From positions 62,001 to 126,000 of the forward strand of contig NZ_JBHUQE010000008.1 of the NCBI RefSeq assembly GCF_042687825.1: a DNA stretch of 64,000 bases, given 5' to 3'. Positions 35,995 through 43,841 of the stretch are shown in pieces. Made by a program: the position numbers and the translations under genes. Position 1 is the stretch's first letter, and every line of letters begins with the position of its first letter. Source of the DNA: Sedimentitalea sp042687825 (GTDB lineage Bacteria > Pseudomonadota > Alphaproteobacteria > Rhodobacterales > Rhodobacteraceae). Under the pieces are notes generated by a model. That model had not been told where the DNA came from. It did not search any database and worked only from the letters and a program-made list of their open reading frames with translations.

Positions 35995-36086
35995 ACCCCT
36001 TGCTGGACCAGAGCAAGGGGCCGGCGCAACCCCCAACCGTCCGGGGCCGGCGCCGGGTTTCTGGCCGGCACCCGGGCATGGGTGGC

Positions 36087-36596
36087 TCAGTCCGGCACGA
36101 TCCGATAGCCGCGTTTTTTCAGACAGCCGGGTGCGTACCCGACCCGTACCATGTTGCGGGTCTCGAACCGCACCCGGCAAGCCTGCGGCAGCGCCTTGGC
36201 AAAACGATAATTCTGCTGCAGGCAGCGCATGCCCAACATGCGGCGCGGCCCGCCCCGGGACCCGTGGTTGCGCAGACACCGGGCCGGCAGGTCATACCGG
36301 ACGACCGACTGTGGCAGCGGGCGCGCGCGCCGGTGCTGCGGGTTCCGGGCCTGGTAATCCTGGTTCTGATAATCCTGGTTCTCGTAGTCATATGGCGGGT
36401 GCCGGGACACGGTCTGCTGGTTGTCGTCGCGGCTGCTGCGAATCGCGGCGCCAAGAATGGCAAAGGCGGCCAGCCCGGCCAGAACACGGGCCACGTCGGC
36501 CTGGTCGGCGCGGGCCGGCACCGCCGTGACCCCGGTGATGGCGATGGCGGTCCCGACGATCAGGGCAATGAATTTTCGATGCGCGGCGGTTCTCAT
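36087..36596 (-). CDS. Hypothetical exported/anchored protein
   Basis: 169 residues of unknown family. It has an N-terminal hydrophobic signal (residues 10-28, ending PARA), then a second hydrophobic patch AGLAAFAILGAAI, a short near-repeat YENQDYQNQDYQ, and a basic Cys-containing C-terminal half (CLRNHG, GMRCLQQNYRF, CRVRFETRN, CLKKRGYRIV). The four cysteines may form two disulfides in the periplasm. AAGGA precedes the ATG. It is divergent from the winged-helix module and 92 nt upstream of rnhB. Confidence 0.7.
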   Translation of the reverse strand: MRTAAHRKFIALIVGTAIAITGVTAVPARADQADVARVLAGLAAFAILGAAIRSSRDDNQQTVSRHPPYDYENQDYQNQDYQARNPQHRRARPLPQSVVRYDLPARCLRNHGSRGGPRRMLGMRCLQQNYRFAKALPQACRVRFETRNMVRVGYAPGCLKKRGYRIVPD

Positions 36597-36759
36597 GACG
36601 GTATTCCTTGTCTGGCGGCAGGGCTGGGTTGCCCCGACCGGGGCTATCTGTGAAGGCACCGATCAACGCGACCAGGCCGTGCCCAAATCTGGTGCGGGGT
36701 CGCAAAGACAGGCAATATCGCCCGCCTGTTATCGCATATCAGTCCTGCAAACCCCGACG

Positions 36760-36776
36760 GTTATTGAATAACCGCG
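36760..36776. promoter_or_regulatory. Perfect 17-bp palindrome, probable operator
   Basis: CGGTTATTGAATAACCG, with 8-bp arms and one central base, 22 nt upstream of the ATG at 36799 and 163 nt from the divergent gene at 36596. Its A/T-rich core and position fit an operator overlapping a promoter. No intrinsic-terminator tail follows. Confidence 0.6.
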
Positions 36777-36798
36777 CGTTCATGCGCAGGGTGGTGGC

Positions 36799-37113
36799 AT
36801 GACAAAAAAGCTTCTCCATCTGGTATCGGCGCTGCTGCCGGCCCTGTTTCTGGGCCTGTGGCTGAGCCTGCCCGGACCCGCCTACGCCGCCGATTGCTAT
36901 GCCGATTACAAGGCCAAGCAGGACGCGCCCCTGCGCCTGCATTATGGCGTCATCCAGCTGAACGGCCCCTGCAAGCCCGGCCCCGCCCGAAACGAGGCGG
37001 CCGCGCGGCTGGCGCAGGGCGGCTGGACGTTGCTGAACCTGTTGTCGCTGTTCGGCCCCGAGGGATTGCAGGAAAGGAAAGCCGATGCCGGGCCCTTCTA
37101 TCTCCGTTTCTGA
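36799..37113 (+). CDS. Small exported protein, unknown family
   Basis: 104 residues with a clear signal peptide (about 1-30, ending GPAYAAD). The mature part is about 74 residues with exactly two cysteines (ADCYADY and NGPCKPG), which could form one disulfide. The C-terminal helix GGWTLLNLLSLFGPEGL is followed by a charged end. I do not recognise a family. The last 29 nt overlap the start of the membrane winged-helix gene, so the two are translationally coupled and probably function together. Confidence 0.75.
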   Translation: MTKKLLHLVSALLPALFLGLWLSLPGPAYAADCYADYKAKQDAPLRLHYGVIQLNGPCKPGPARNEAAARLAQGGWTLLNLLSLFGPEGLQERKADAGPFYLRF

Positions 37114-37786
37114 GGCCCGCCGCTCGGGCAGCCGTGTCGTCGCGCTGGGCCTGTCGGCCATCGTACTGGTTCTGGTGGTCGCCGGAGCCGTGCTGCTGCT
37201 GACGCTGCCGGATGCCAACGCCTTCAATGCCCGGGTCGAGCGGCTGTTCATCGAGAACGACCTGACAACCCAGGCCGAAATCCGGTTGCTGGAGATCCTG
37301 GCGCAATCGGGCACCGCCTTTTCCGACACGCTGGCCAGCTATCGCATGGTGATTTTCGTGCTGCTGGTCTTTGCCACCGCGCTGCTGATCGCGGCGCTGG
37401 TGTTTCTGCTGATGCTGGTGACGCTGAACCGCCGGATGGTCCAGATCGAGCGGGCCGGCATTCAGGTCACGTCCCTGCTGATCAGCCGCGAGGAAAAAAC
37501 CGTCTATCTGAACAACATGGATTTCAAACTGACCGCGGCGGCGATGGAGACCCTGGCGGTCCTGGTCGAGGCACGGCTGGATGACGATGTCTTGTCAGGC
37601 GCGCAGATCGAAGCGGTGGTCTCGGGCCGCAATGCCGCCGATTGCGACGAAGCCGCCGGCGCGACCCGCATCAAGCGCCTGCGGGACACGCTGGGCAACC
37701 AACTGGTCAGCGCGTTGCTGGTCAAGACGATCACCCGTCGCGGATATATGCTGGCCATCGACAAGGACGTAATCCAGATGGTCTGA
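37085..37786 (+). CDS. Two-TM protein with C-terminal winged-helix-like domain
   Basis: 233 residues. TM1 (about 18-40) and TM2 (about 88-112) flank a loop of about 48 residues. The remainder is soluble and should be cytoplasmic if both ends face inward. Residues about 145-228 look like an OmpR/PhoB-type winged helix: FKLTAAAMETLAVLVEA, then TRIKRLRDTLGNQL and LVKTITRRGYMLAI, close to the recognition helix and wing pattern. Known ToxR/CadC/TcpP proteins carry this domain N-terminally, so the order here is inverted. Function is inferred, not proven. Confidence 0.7.
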   Translation: MPGPSISVSEARRSGSRVVALGLSAIVLVLVVAGAVLLLTLPDANAFNARVERLFIENDLTTQAEIRLLEILAQSGTAFSDTLASYRMVIFVLLVFATALLIAALVFLLMLVTLNRRMVQIERAGIQVTSLLISREEKTVYLNNMDFKLTAAAMETLAVLVEARLDDDVLSGAQIEAVVSGRNAADCDEAAGATRIKRLRDTLGNQLVSALLVKTITRRGYMLAIDKDVIQMV

Positions 37787-37822
37787 GGGCGATCGCCTGC
37801 GCCTCGTCCGTGGCACCCTGGC

Positions 37823-38509
37823 TTAGCCGGCGGTCTGCCATTGCAGCCCGTCCTCGGTGACGATGGCGTCCAGCCTGACGTCATGGGGTTGGGGATAGAT
37901 CGTCGGCATCTGCGCATCCTGATACCCCACACCGATCGCGCGGGGGGCCGGGCGCAACGCCGCCAGGCTGCGGTCGAAATAGCCGCCGCCATAGCCCAGA
38001 CGATAGCCCTGCCCGTCCCAGCCGACCAGCGGCGCCAGGCAGATCGCCGGAGTCACGGTCCGGTCCGTATCCGGCTCCAGAATGTTCCAGTGCCCGCGCC
38101 GCATCGGGCAGCCCGGTGTCCAGGGCCGGAACACCAGGGGCGCCTCCCGCTGCGCCACCACCGGCAGGGCCACGATCGCCCCCGCCGCAACCAGCCGCGC
38201 CATCCACGGCCGCAGATCCGGTTCGGACCTGATCGGCCAATAGCCCGAGATCACCCGCCCCGAGATGTCGCCGAAACGGCTGGCCATCAGGGCATCCAGA
38301 TGCGTTGCAAGGGTCGCCTCGATCTGGCGCCGGCTGTCCGCGCTAGGGCGCGCCGCCAGCCGGTCGCGGCGCTGCGCGGTGCGCCAGCGCGCCACATCGC
38401 GGGCCTGGGCCGGGTCCACCGCAAGCGGGTCGAAATAGTCCGGCGCGATCTCGGCGGCCATGCAGGGGGGCGAGGCATAGGATGCCCCCTGATCGTCGCG
38501 ACCGGTCAT
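37823..38509 (-). CDS. 5-formyltetrahydrofolate cyclo-ligase
   Basis: MTHFS/YgfA-family enzyme of 228 residues that converts 5-formyl-THF to 5,10-methenyl-THF with ATP. The family glycine motif LGYGGGYFDRSLA is near residue 180, with the substrate-binding PLVGWDGQGYRLG just before it, and the N-terminal RRDRLAARPSADSRRQIE helix matches. The ATG at 38509 overlaps the DUF488 stop by 4 nt. It is the last gene of the haemoglobin operon run. Confidence 0.9.
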   Translation of the reverse strand: MTGRDDQGASYASPPCMAAEIAPDYFDPLAVDPAQARDVARWRTAQRRDRLAARPSADSRRQIEATLATHLDALMASRFGDISGRVISGYWPIRSEPDLRPWMARLVAAGAIVALPVVAQREAPLVFRPWTPGCPMRRGHWNILEPDTDRTVTPAICLAPLVGWDGQGYRLGYGGGYFDRSLAALRPAPRAIGVGYQDAQMPTIYPQPHDVRLDAIVTEDGLQWQTAG

Positions 38510-38940
38510 GACCGAACCTTTTGCGCGGCCGCGCCTTGGTGCCCGCATATGCCGTCCTTCCGTGCCACCCCGTTGTCAGTCAATCGCCGCGCAATATAGT
38601 CCCGCAGCAGCCCGGCATGGCTGCGCGCCGGATCCCGAACAGCGGTCAGAAAGGTCACCGGGCCTGCGCGGCACCAGTCGGCAACCTCTTGCACGGCCTC
38701 TGGCGCGGCATCCAGTTCGGCACGGTACCGGGCGGCGAAATCCGACCAGCGGTCGGGGTGGTCGTGATACCAGCGCCGCAACTCGGCGCCGGGCGCGGCC
38801 CTTTGCAGCCATCCCTGCAGCGCCAGATCGGCCCGGGACAGGCCGCGCGGCCACAGCCTGTCGATCAGCAGCCGGGCGCCCACCGTGGTGTCGGGCGGAT
38901 CATAGACTCGCGCCAGATGAATGGCATCAGCTATGGTCAC
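38506..38940 (-). CDS. DUF488 family protein
   Basis: Small protein of 144 residues with the DUF488 start VYDPPDTTVGARLLIDRLWPRG and the second block LRRWYHDHPDRWSDF. DUF488 proteins are often found near haem or redox genes but have no established reaction. The start is GTG, overlapping the stop of the AhpD-like gene (GTGA). Confidence 0.87.
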   Translation of the reverse strand: MTIADAIHLARVYDPPDTTVGARLLIDRLWPRGLSRADLALQGWLQRAAPGAELRRWYHDHPDRWSDFAARYRAELDAAPEAVQEVADWCRAGPVTFLTAVRDPARSHAGLLRDYIARRLTDNGVARKDGICGHQGAAAQKVRS

Positions 38941-39272
38941 CCGTCATCCTCCGGCATCAGATCCAGCGCCTTGACCGAATGGGCCACCGCGGCCCCCGCG
39001 CGCATTTCAGCCGCGACCCAGATCGCCTCCATGACCTGTTCCGCACTGGCACCTTCGCGGCGGGCCGCCTTGACGTGACCCTCGATGCACCAGGGACATT
39101 GCGTGACATGCGCCACAGCCACGGCAATCAACTGCTTGGTCCGCCGGTCCAGCGCGCCGTCGGCCAACACGGCCTTCGAGAAGGCACGAAAGGCGGCTTC
39201 GGCGTCCGGCGTCAACGCCGCGCGCTTGTCGGCATGGGCGCGGGTGGCTTTGGGATAGGTCAGATCGGTCAT
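38937..39272 (-). CDS. Carboxymuconolactone decarboxylase/AhpD-like protein
   Basis: Protein of 111 residues with the AhpD/CMD fold. The redox CxxC is in VTQCPWCIEGHVKAA, and the flanking helices ALTPDAEAAFRAFSKAV and MEAIWVAAEMRAGAAVAHS match the family. The CPWC and downstream His suggest an alkylhydroperoxidase-type thiol function. It lies 28 nt downstream of the truncated haemoglobin gene and is coupled to DUF488. Confidence 0.88.
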   Translation of the reverse strand: MTDLTYPKATRAHADKRAALTPDAEAAFRAFSKAVLADGALDRRTKQLIAVAVAHVTQCPWCIEGHVKAARREGASAEQVMEAIWVAAEMRAGAAVAHSVKALDLMPEDDG

Positions 39273-39300
39273 GGCGGAGCCTCGTATCTCATCGGTGATT

Positions 39301-39753
39301 TCACAGGGTCGGAACGGCTCCAATTGCGGCATCGCTATGATCCCGCACGGCCATATGCAGCGAACGCGCGATGCGCTCGGCGCGCTCGACCACATGGGCT
39401 GCGCCCTTGGGCGTACAGGTCTCCCGCGCAGTCTCGCGGAACAGCGCCAGCCAGCGGTCGAAATGTTCCCATGTGACCGGCAGGGTCTGATGCGCCGGTA
39501 CCGGGGCACCATGATAGCGACCGGTCATCAGGGCGACCGACGACCAGAACGCAACCATGCGTTCCAGATGCGGTTCCCAGTCCTGAATGCGTGCGGCAAA
39601 GATCGGCCCCAGCACCGCATCGGCGCGCACCTTGTCATAAAAGCCGTGCACCAGTTGCGTCAGACGGGCTTCGTCCAGCCCGGTCTCGGCCATCAGGGCT
39701 GCGGTCATGGCCGGCCTGGCCGACAGGATCTGCGGCTGCATGTCGTCCGACAT
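39301..39753 (-). CDS. Group III truncated haemoglobin
   Basis: 2-on-2 haemoglobin of 150 residues. The family signature ERMVAFWSSVALMTGRYHG is followed by the proximal His in VPAHQ (about H88). Group III globins are linked to NO or low-oxygen stress. AGGAGGTG precedes the ATG. It faces the NsrR-like gene across the dyad at 39815 and leads a four-gene run (globin, AhpD-like, DUF488, cyclo-ligase). Confidence 0.93.
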   Translation of the reverse strand: MSDDMQPQILSARPAMTAALMAETGLDEARLTQLVHGFYDKVRADAVLGPIFAARIQDWEPHLERMVAFWSSVALMTGRYHGAPVPAHQTLPVTWEHFDRWLALFRETARETCTPKGAAHVVERAERIARSLHMAVRDHSDAAIGAVPTL

Positions 39754-39814
39754 CGGACACCTCCTGATTCACAAGCCCCGCCGATTGGGGGTTGCCTCTA
39801 GGGGTAATTCAGTT

Positions 39815-39837
39815 AATAAGTATTGTAAATACCTATT
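39815..39837. promoter_or_regulatory. Probable NsrR-type operator
   Basis: Imperfect 23-bp dyad: arms AATAAGTATT and AATACCTATT (9 of 10 positions complementary) around a 3-nt centre. Size and A/T-rich form resemble NsrR sites. It lies 15 nt before the NsrR-like ATG and 61 nt from the globin start, suitable for control of both divergent transcripts. Confidence 0.6.
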
Positions 39838-39852
39838 CATTGGAGAATCTGG

Positions 39853-40275
39853 ATGCGCCTGACCTCGTTCACGGATTTCGGTCTGCGGGCACTGATGCGC
39901 ATCGCCAGCGATCCGGCGCGTGGATTTTCGACCGCCGAACTGGCCGATGAATTCGGCCTGTCGCGTCACCACCTGAGCAAGATTGTCCAGCGTCTGGCCC
40001 GTGGCGGCATCGTCACGACCCGGCGCGGCGGCGGCGGCGGCGCCACCCTGGCCCGTCCCGCCGAACAGATTCGGCTGGGCGACGTCGTGCGCCTGTTGGA
40101 AAGCGACCAGGCATTGGTCGAATGCTTTGCCGAAAATGCCGGCGAATGCTCGATCGCGGGGTGCTGCCGGCTCAGGGCGCGGCTGCGCTCGGCGGAATCG
40201 GCTTTTCTGGCCGATCTCGACCGCTCGACCCTGGCCGACATCGCGCTACCGCAACTGGCCCCCAGCGCTTCATGA
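39853..40275 (+). CDS. Rrf2-family regulator, NsrR-like
   Basis: Fe-S winged-helix repressor of 140 residues. The N-terminus MRLTSFTDFGLRALMRIAS and the HTH TAELADEFGLSRHHLSKIVQRL are typical Rrf2. Cysteines C91, C99 and C105 have the C-x7-C-x5-C spacing I recall for NsrR, with an extra C104. NsrR senses NO through its cluster. The divergent truncated haemoglobin and the intergenic dyad support an NO-responsive role. GGAG precedes the ATG. RsrR/IscR-type alternatives are less likely given the cysteine spacing. Confidence 0.85.
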   Translation: MRLTSFTDFGLRALMRIASDPARGFSTAELADEFGLSRHHLSKIVQRLARGGIVTTRRGGGGGATLARPAEQIRLGDVVRLLESDQALVECFAENAGECSIAGCCRLRARLRSAESAFLADLDRSTLADIALPQLAPSAS

Positions 40276-40312
40276 TCCGAACCGTCAGACCCAAACAGGA
40301 AAGGCACCAAAC

Positions 40313-40546
40313 ATGGACAACTGGCTACCGTCAATGATCACGGAAAACCCGCAACAGGGGTACGAACTGGCCGTGAAGCTGTCGCGCGTCGCGGTCAAGC
40401 TGACCCAGCCCGACGCCGACATCCGCGACAAGCTGCGCCCGGTCTACGCCGAGGATGCCGCGTCGCTGATCGCGGTCAGCCAGGTGGTCGCGACCCATTT
40501 CGCCACCGTCGCCGCCGCCAACGGCTATTGGCGCGACCCGAAATGA
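40313..40546 (+). CDS. Small hypothetical protein downstream of nsrR-like gene
   Basis: 77 residues, acidic to neutral, no signal or membrane segment, no cysteine. It starts MDNWLPSMITENPQQGYELA and has helices RVAVKLTQPDADIRDKLRP and AASLIAVSQVVATHFATVAA. I do not recognise a family. GGAAAGG precedes the ATG. It overlaps the DUF6522 gene (ATGA), so the two are coupled and probably share the NsrR-like promoter. Confidence 0.75.
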   Translation: MDNWLPSMITENPQQGYELAVKLSRVAVKLTQPDADIRDKLRPVYAEDAASLIAVSQVVATHFATVAAANGYWRDPK

Positions 40547-40815
40547 CCGGCGTCACCCCGACCGAGGACGGGTTTGTCGTCGACGCGCAAATCCTGGGCG
40601 ACGGGTTTGGCCTGGACCCCGCCAAGGTGCCGGAACTGATGCGGGCCGGCGCCATCACCAGCCGCAGCGAGACCGGGCAGGACACGGATGCGGGCCGGTT
40701 TCGCCTGACCTTCTTTCACCGCGGGAAAGGCCTTCGCCTGACCATCGATTCGCAGGGCGAAATCCTGGGTCGCTCATCCTTTGCCGTTCCCGATCGCGAG
40801 GCCGGGAAGCAATAG
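40543..40815 (+). CDS. DUF6522-like protein
   Basis: 90 residues resembling DUF6522: VDAQILGDGFGLDPAKVPELM, then GAITSRSETGQDTDAGRFRLTFFH and a final strand LTIDSQGEILGRSSF. The family has no known function. The ATG at 40543 overlaps the previous stop. Its position after an NsrR-like regulator suggests a link to NO or nitrite metabolism, but that is inference. Confidence 0.8.
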   Translation: MTGVTPTEDGFVVDAQILGDGFGLDPAKVPELMRAGAITSRSETGQDTDAGRFRLTFFHRGKGLRLTIDSQGEILGRSSFAVPDREAGKQ

Positions 40816-41343
40816 GCCGGGTTGGGCTGGTCTGGCGCCCGGTCCACCCGGGAACCAGCGACATCATGTCCACCATGCGCCGCGCGGGACCTGGACCAGC
40901 CAGCAGGCGGACGCGCACCGATCCACCGGATTGGCACGTTCCGGCAACGCCGGTGCGCGCGTCAGCGCCGCGGCCCGGCATCAGCGATTGCGTCCCCGCC
41001 ATTCGCCGGCAGATCACACGAAGGGCCGTTTGCTTTTCCACCAGATGGTTAACGATGAATATCAGATGGTTGCAGGAGCCGACGCCAAGCCCGGGCCAGG
41101 CGCAGCGGCGGACAAGCTCCTGAACCGCCGAAGGTGCAAGCAGACGATCAACGGGGTCGGCTGACGAACAGTCCGCCGGAACGCAACGCGCCGCGGAACC
41201 ATGCCCCGCACCCCCGGCCAGCAGCAAAACGCGCCCACCGGCTTGATGGTGTTGCCCTGCAATCAGTGGCACAAACGAGTCGATAAAAGTTGTGTAAAAC
41301 GTGTTTTGTGCAATTGTTGCAGAATATTTCGGGAGTGGATTTG
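40816..41343. other. Long intergenic region before the coiled-coil gene
   Basis: 528 bp with no supported gene. The left part has an imperfect G+C-rich hairpin shortly after the DUF6522 stop. The right end (41280-41343) is A/T-rich and should hold the promoter for the coiled-coil gene. Several open frames exist, but none has a good start or recognisable domain. A small RNA cannot be excluded. Confidence 0.5.
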
Positions 41344-43809
41344 ATGCATGTCTTGGTGCGGAAACCGCATGTTGCGCTGATTTTGTCTCTGCTGGTTTTC
41401 CAGCCCCCCGGGGCTGCCGCCCAACAAACGGGCCAGTCATCGGGATCAGATCAATCCGACGCGGCGGCCACGCTATCGGAACAGGCGGCGTCGTTCCGCC
41501 GAATGATCGCCCTGCTCGAAGAAGACATCGCCGCGCTGGAAGCCGAAATCGCCGAGGCAAGGACCGAACGCCAGATCGAGGACAAACGCCTGAGCCTGGC
41601 GCAGCAGGCGCTGGCGGATGCCCAGGAGCGCCTGAATGCGGTGGCCCAGACCGCCCGCGCCGAAGAGGCCGGATTGGCCCAACTGACAGCGCAGCGCGAC
41701 GCACTGCGCGACGAAATCGCGTCGGCCGGGGCCGAACTGGCAGATTTGCGCAGCCAGGCCGAGGCCAGCCGACCCTCGGCCGAGGCGGTGGCCGAACTGG
41801 CCGATGTCAGCGCCGCCATCGAAACGAAGCAGGCCCGGCTGACCGAGTTGAACAACGCGTTGACGCAGGCGGAAACCACACGCGACGCGGCCCTTTCGCA
41901 ACAGGCCGAAGTCCAGCAGCAACTGACCAAGCTGACGGCGGCATTGGGCAAGGCGAAAAAGCAGCTGGAACAGACCGAAAACGACAATATCCGCTTGGCC
42001 GCGGCCGGTGCCGATGTCGAAAAGGCACTGCAGGACGCGACCGAAGCCAAGACCAAGGCCGAAGCGGATGTCGCAGCGCTGACCGGTCAGGCCGACGACC
42101 TGAAGGCGCAGGTCGAACTCGGGCGTCAGGACTTGGCGGCGTTGACCGAACAGGCCAAAACCCTGCGCCGCGAGATCGAAACCGGCCAGCAGGAGCTGAC
42201 AGCGCTGACCAGGGACATCGAGACGCAACAGGCGGCGCTGACGGCGGGCAGAAAGGAACTGGCGGCGCTGCAGGAGCAACAGGCGCAGGCCCGCTCGGCC
42301 TCGGCCGACCAAGCGGCCCGGGGCGGTACTCTGGCAGAGCTGGACGCACAGATCGCCCAGCGGCAGACGGAATTGGCGGCGGTACAGGCCCGCGAAACCG
42401 AATTGCGCGGTCAGACCGACGAACTTGCGGCCCAGATCGAGGCGCAGCAGCAGCGCCTGGCCGCATTGCAGGACGAAGAGGCGCAACTGCGCCAAAGCCT
42501 GGCAGCGGCAGACGACACTCTCAAGGAACGCGAGGCATCACTTGCCGCACAAACCGCCCTGGCCGAGACCGCGCAGGCCGAAAGGGATGCCGCTTTGGCC
42601 GAGTTGGATGCGGCCTTGGCCGAGAAACAGGCCGCCCTGCAGGCGCTGGATGCAGACCATACCGACAAGACCGCCGCGATTCAGGCCGTGCAGGCCCGGC
42701 GGGACGAGGCGCAGGCCCAGTTGCAACAGGCCCAGACCCAGACGTCGGCCCTGCAGGCGCAGATGCAGCAGTTGCAGGCCGACCTGACCGAAAAGACCGA
42801 GGCGCTAGAGCGGATCGAGACCGAGACCGCCGCCCTGACATCGAAAAAGGGCACGGCCCTGGCCGACATGGATGCCGAACTGGCCGACCGGATCGTCCAG
42901 GCCGAAGCCGCCGAGGCGCGGATCAGCGAGGCGCAGGCGCAATTGCAACAGGCGGAAACACGCGCTGCCGAGGTGCAGGCACAGATCGACGCATTGCAGG
43001 CGTCGCTGGCCGAACAGACCGCGGCGGCCGACAGCCGCAAGGCTGAAACCGCCGCGGCGCGGGCCGCTTTGGACGCGGAACTGGCCGATAAAACCGACCG
43101 GATCCAGGCGGCCGAAACGCGTTTGGCCGAAGCCCGGGAACAGACGCAGCAGACCGAGGCCCAGGCCGCGGATTTGCAAAGCCAGGTGGCGACGCTGCAG
43201 CAACAGCTCGACGATCTGCAAAACCGCCGGAAACAGGCCGAGGGCAGCCAGAGCGAAACCGAAGCGCAGTTGCAGGATTCGGTGGCCGATCTCGGCCGTC
43301 AGGAACAGGCATTGCAGGCCACGCTGGCGCAGACCAAAGACGAGGCCGACGACCTGACCCGGCAGATCGAGACCGACCGCGAGGTGGCCGCGCAGTTGCT
43401 GCAACAGCGCGATGCCATGCAGGCCGGGCTGGCAAAGCTGCAGGCGGATCGCAGCGACGGCGAAGCCCGCCTGCAGGCCCTGCGCCAGCAGATCGCCGCC
43501 GCGGAAAGCCGGCTGGCCACGGTGCAGCGTCAGACGGCGGCGGCGCAGACCGCCATCTCTGCCCCCCCGCCGGAACCGGCGGCGGCCGCCCAGGCTGCGG
43601 CCAAAACCGGCGCGCCGCGCGACGCGACCCTGGTGGCCGAGGCCCTGCGCAAGGCACCGGGCCTGCCCGATCTGCGCAGCCCGCGGGCGGCGCAATTGCA
43701 GGAACTGCTGGTACAGGGGGTCTGTCCGACCGATGCGCTGCGCAGCGCGTTCGGCAGGATCAACCGCCAGACCCTGGTTGCGCTAGTGCGCAGCCTGGGC
43801 CCCTGCTGA
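41344..43809 (+). CDS. Large exported coiled-coil protein
   Basis: 821 residues, 32 nt upstream of the TAXI gene. A signal peptide (about 1-28, ending PGAAAQ) is followed by an almost continuous Ala/Gln/Glu/Leu coiled coil from about 45 to 740. Tandem units of about 67-74 residues start near residues 436, 510 and 577 (DADHTDKT, DAELADRI, DAELADKT). A Pro/Ala linker precedes a compact C-terminal domain with two Cys (QGVCPTDALRSAF, RSLGPC). No Walker or SMC head motifs, so it is not an SMC ATPase. Function unknown; a periplasmic scaffold is plausible. Confidence 0.82.
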   Translation: MHVLVRKPHVALILSLLVFQPPGAAAQQTGQSSGSDQSDAAATLSEQAASFRRMIALLEEDIAALEAEIAEARTERQIEDKRLSLAQQALADAQERLNAVAQTARAEEAGLAQLTAQRDALRDEIASAGAELADLRSQAEASRPSAEAVAELADVSAAIETKQARLTELNNALTQAETTRDAALSQQAEVQQQLTKLTAALGKAKKQLEQTENDNIRLAAAGADVEKALQDATEAKTKAEADVAALTGQADDLKAQVELGRQDLAALTEQAKTLRREIETGQQELTALTRDIETQQAALTAGRKELAALQEQQAQARSASADQAARGGTLAELDAQIAQRQTELAAVQARETELRGQTDELAAQIEAQQQRLAALQDEEAQLRQSLAAADDTLKEREASLAAQTALAETAQAERDAALAELDAALAEKQAALQALDADHTDKTAAIQAVQARRDEAQAQLQQAQTQTSALQAQMQQLQADLTEKTEALERIETETAALTSKKGTALADMDAELADRIVQAEAAEARISEAQAQLQQAETRAAEVQAQIDALQASLAEQTAAADSRKAETAAARAALDAELADKTDRIQAAETRLAEAREQTQQTEAQAADLQSQVATLQQQLDDLQNRRKQAEGSQSETEAQLQDSVADLGRQEQALQATLAQTKDEADDLTRQIETDREVAAQLLQQRDAMQAGLAKLQADRSDGEARLQALRQQIAAAESRLATVQRQTAAAQTAISAPPPEPAAAAQAAAKTGAPRDATLVAEALRKAPGLPDLRSPRAAQLQELLVQGVCPTDALRSAFGRINRQTLVALVRSLGPC

Positions 43810-43841
43810 CGCAACCAACCGACTGAATTGGAGAAGAGAGA

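Noticed and set aside
40866..41164. Short open frames in the gap before the coiled-coil gene
   Set aside because: No ribosome-binding site, no recognisable domain and Arg/Pro-rich composition; I also looked for a transposase remnant and saw none.
41301..43046. Long Gly/Arg-rich frame overlapping the coiled-coil gene in another phase
   Set aside because: It is an out-of-phase reading of Ala/Gln/Glu codons; the chosen frame has a signal peptide and regular heptads.
41344..43809. SMC or RecN-like ATPase
   Set aside because: The long coiled coil suggests it, but there are no Walker A/B or signature motifs, and there is a signal peptide.
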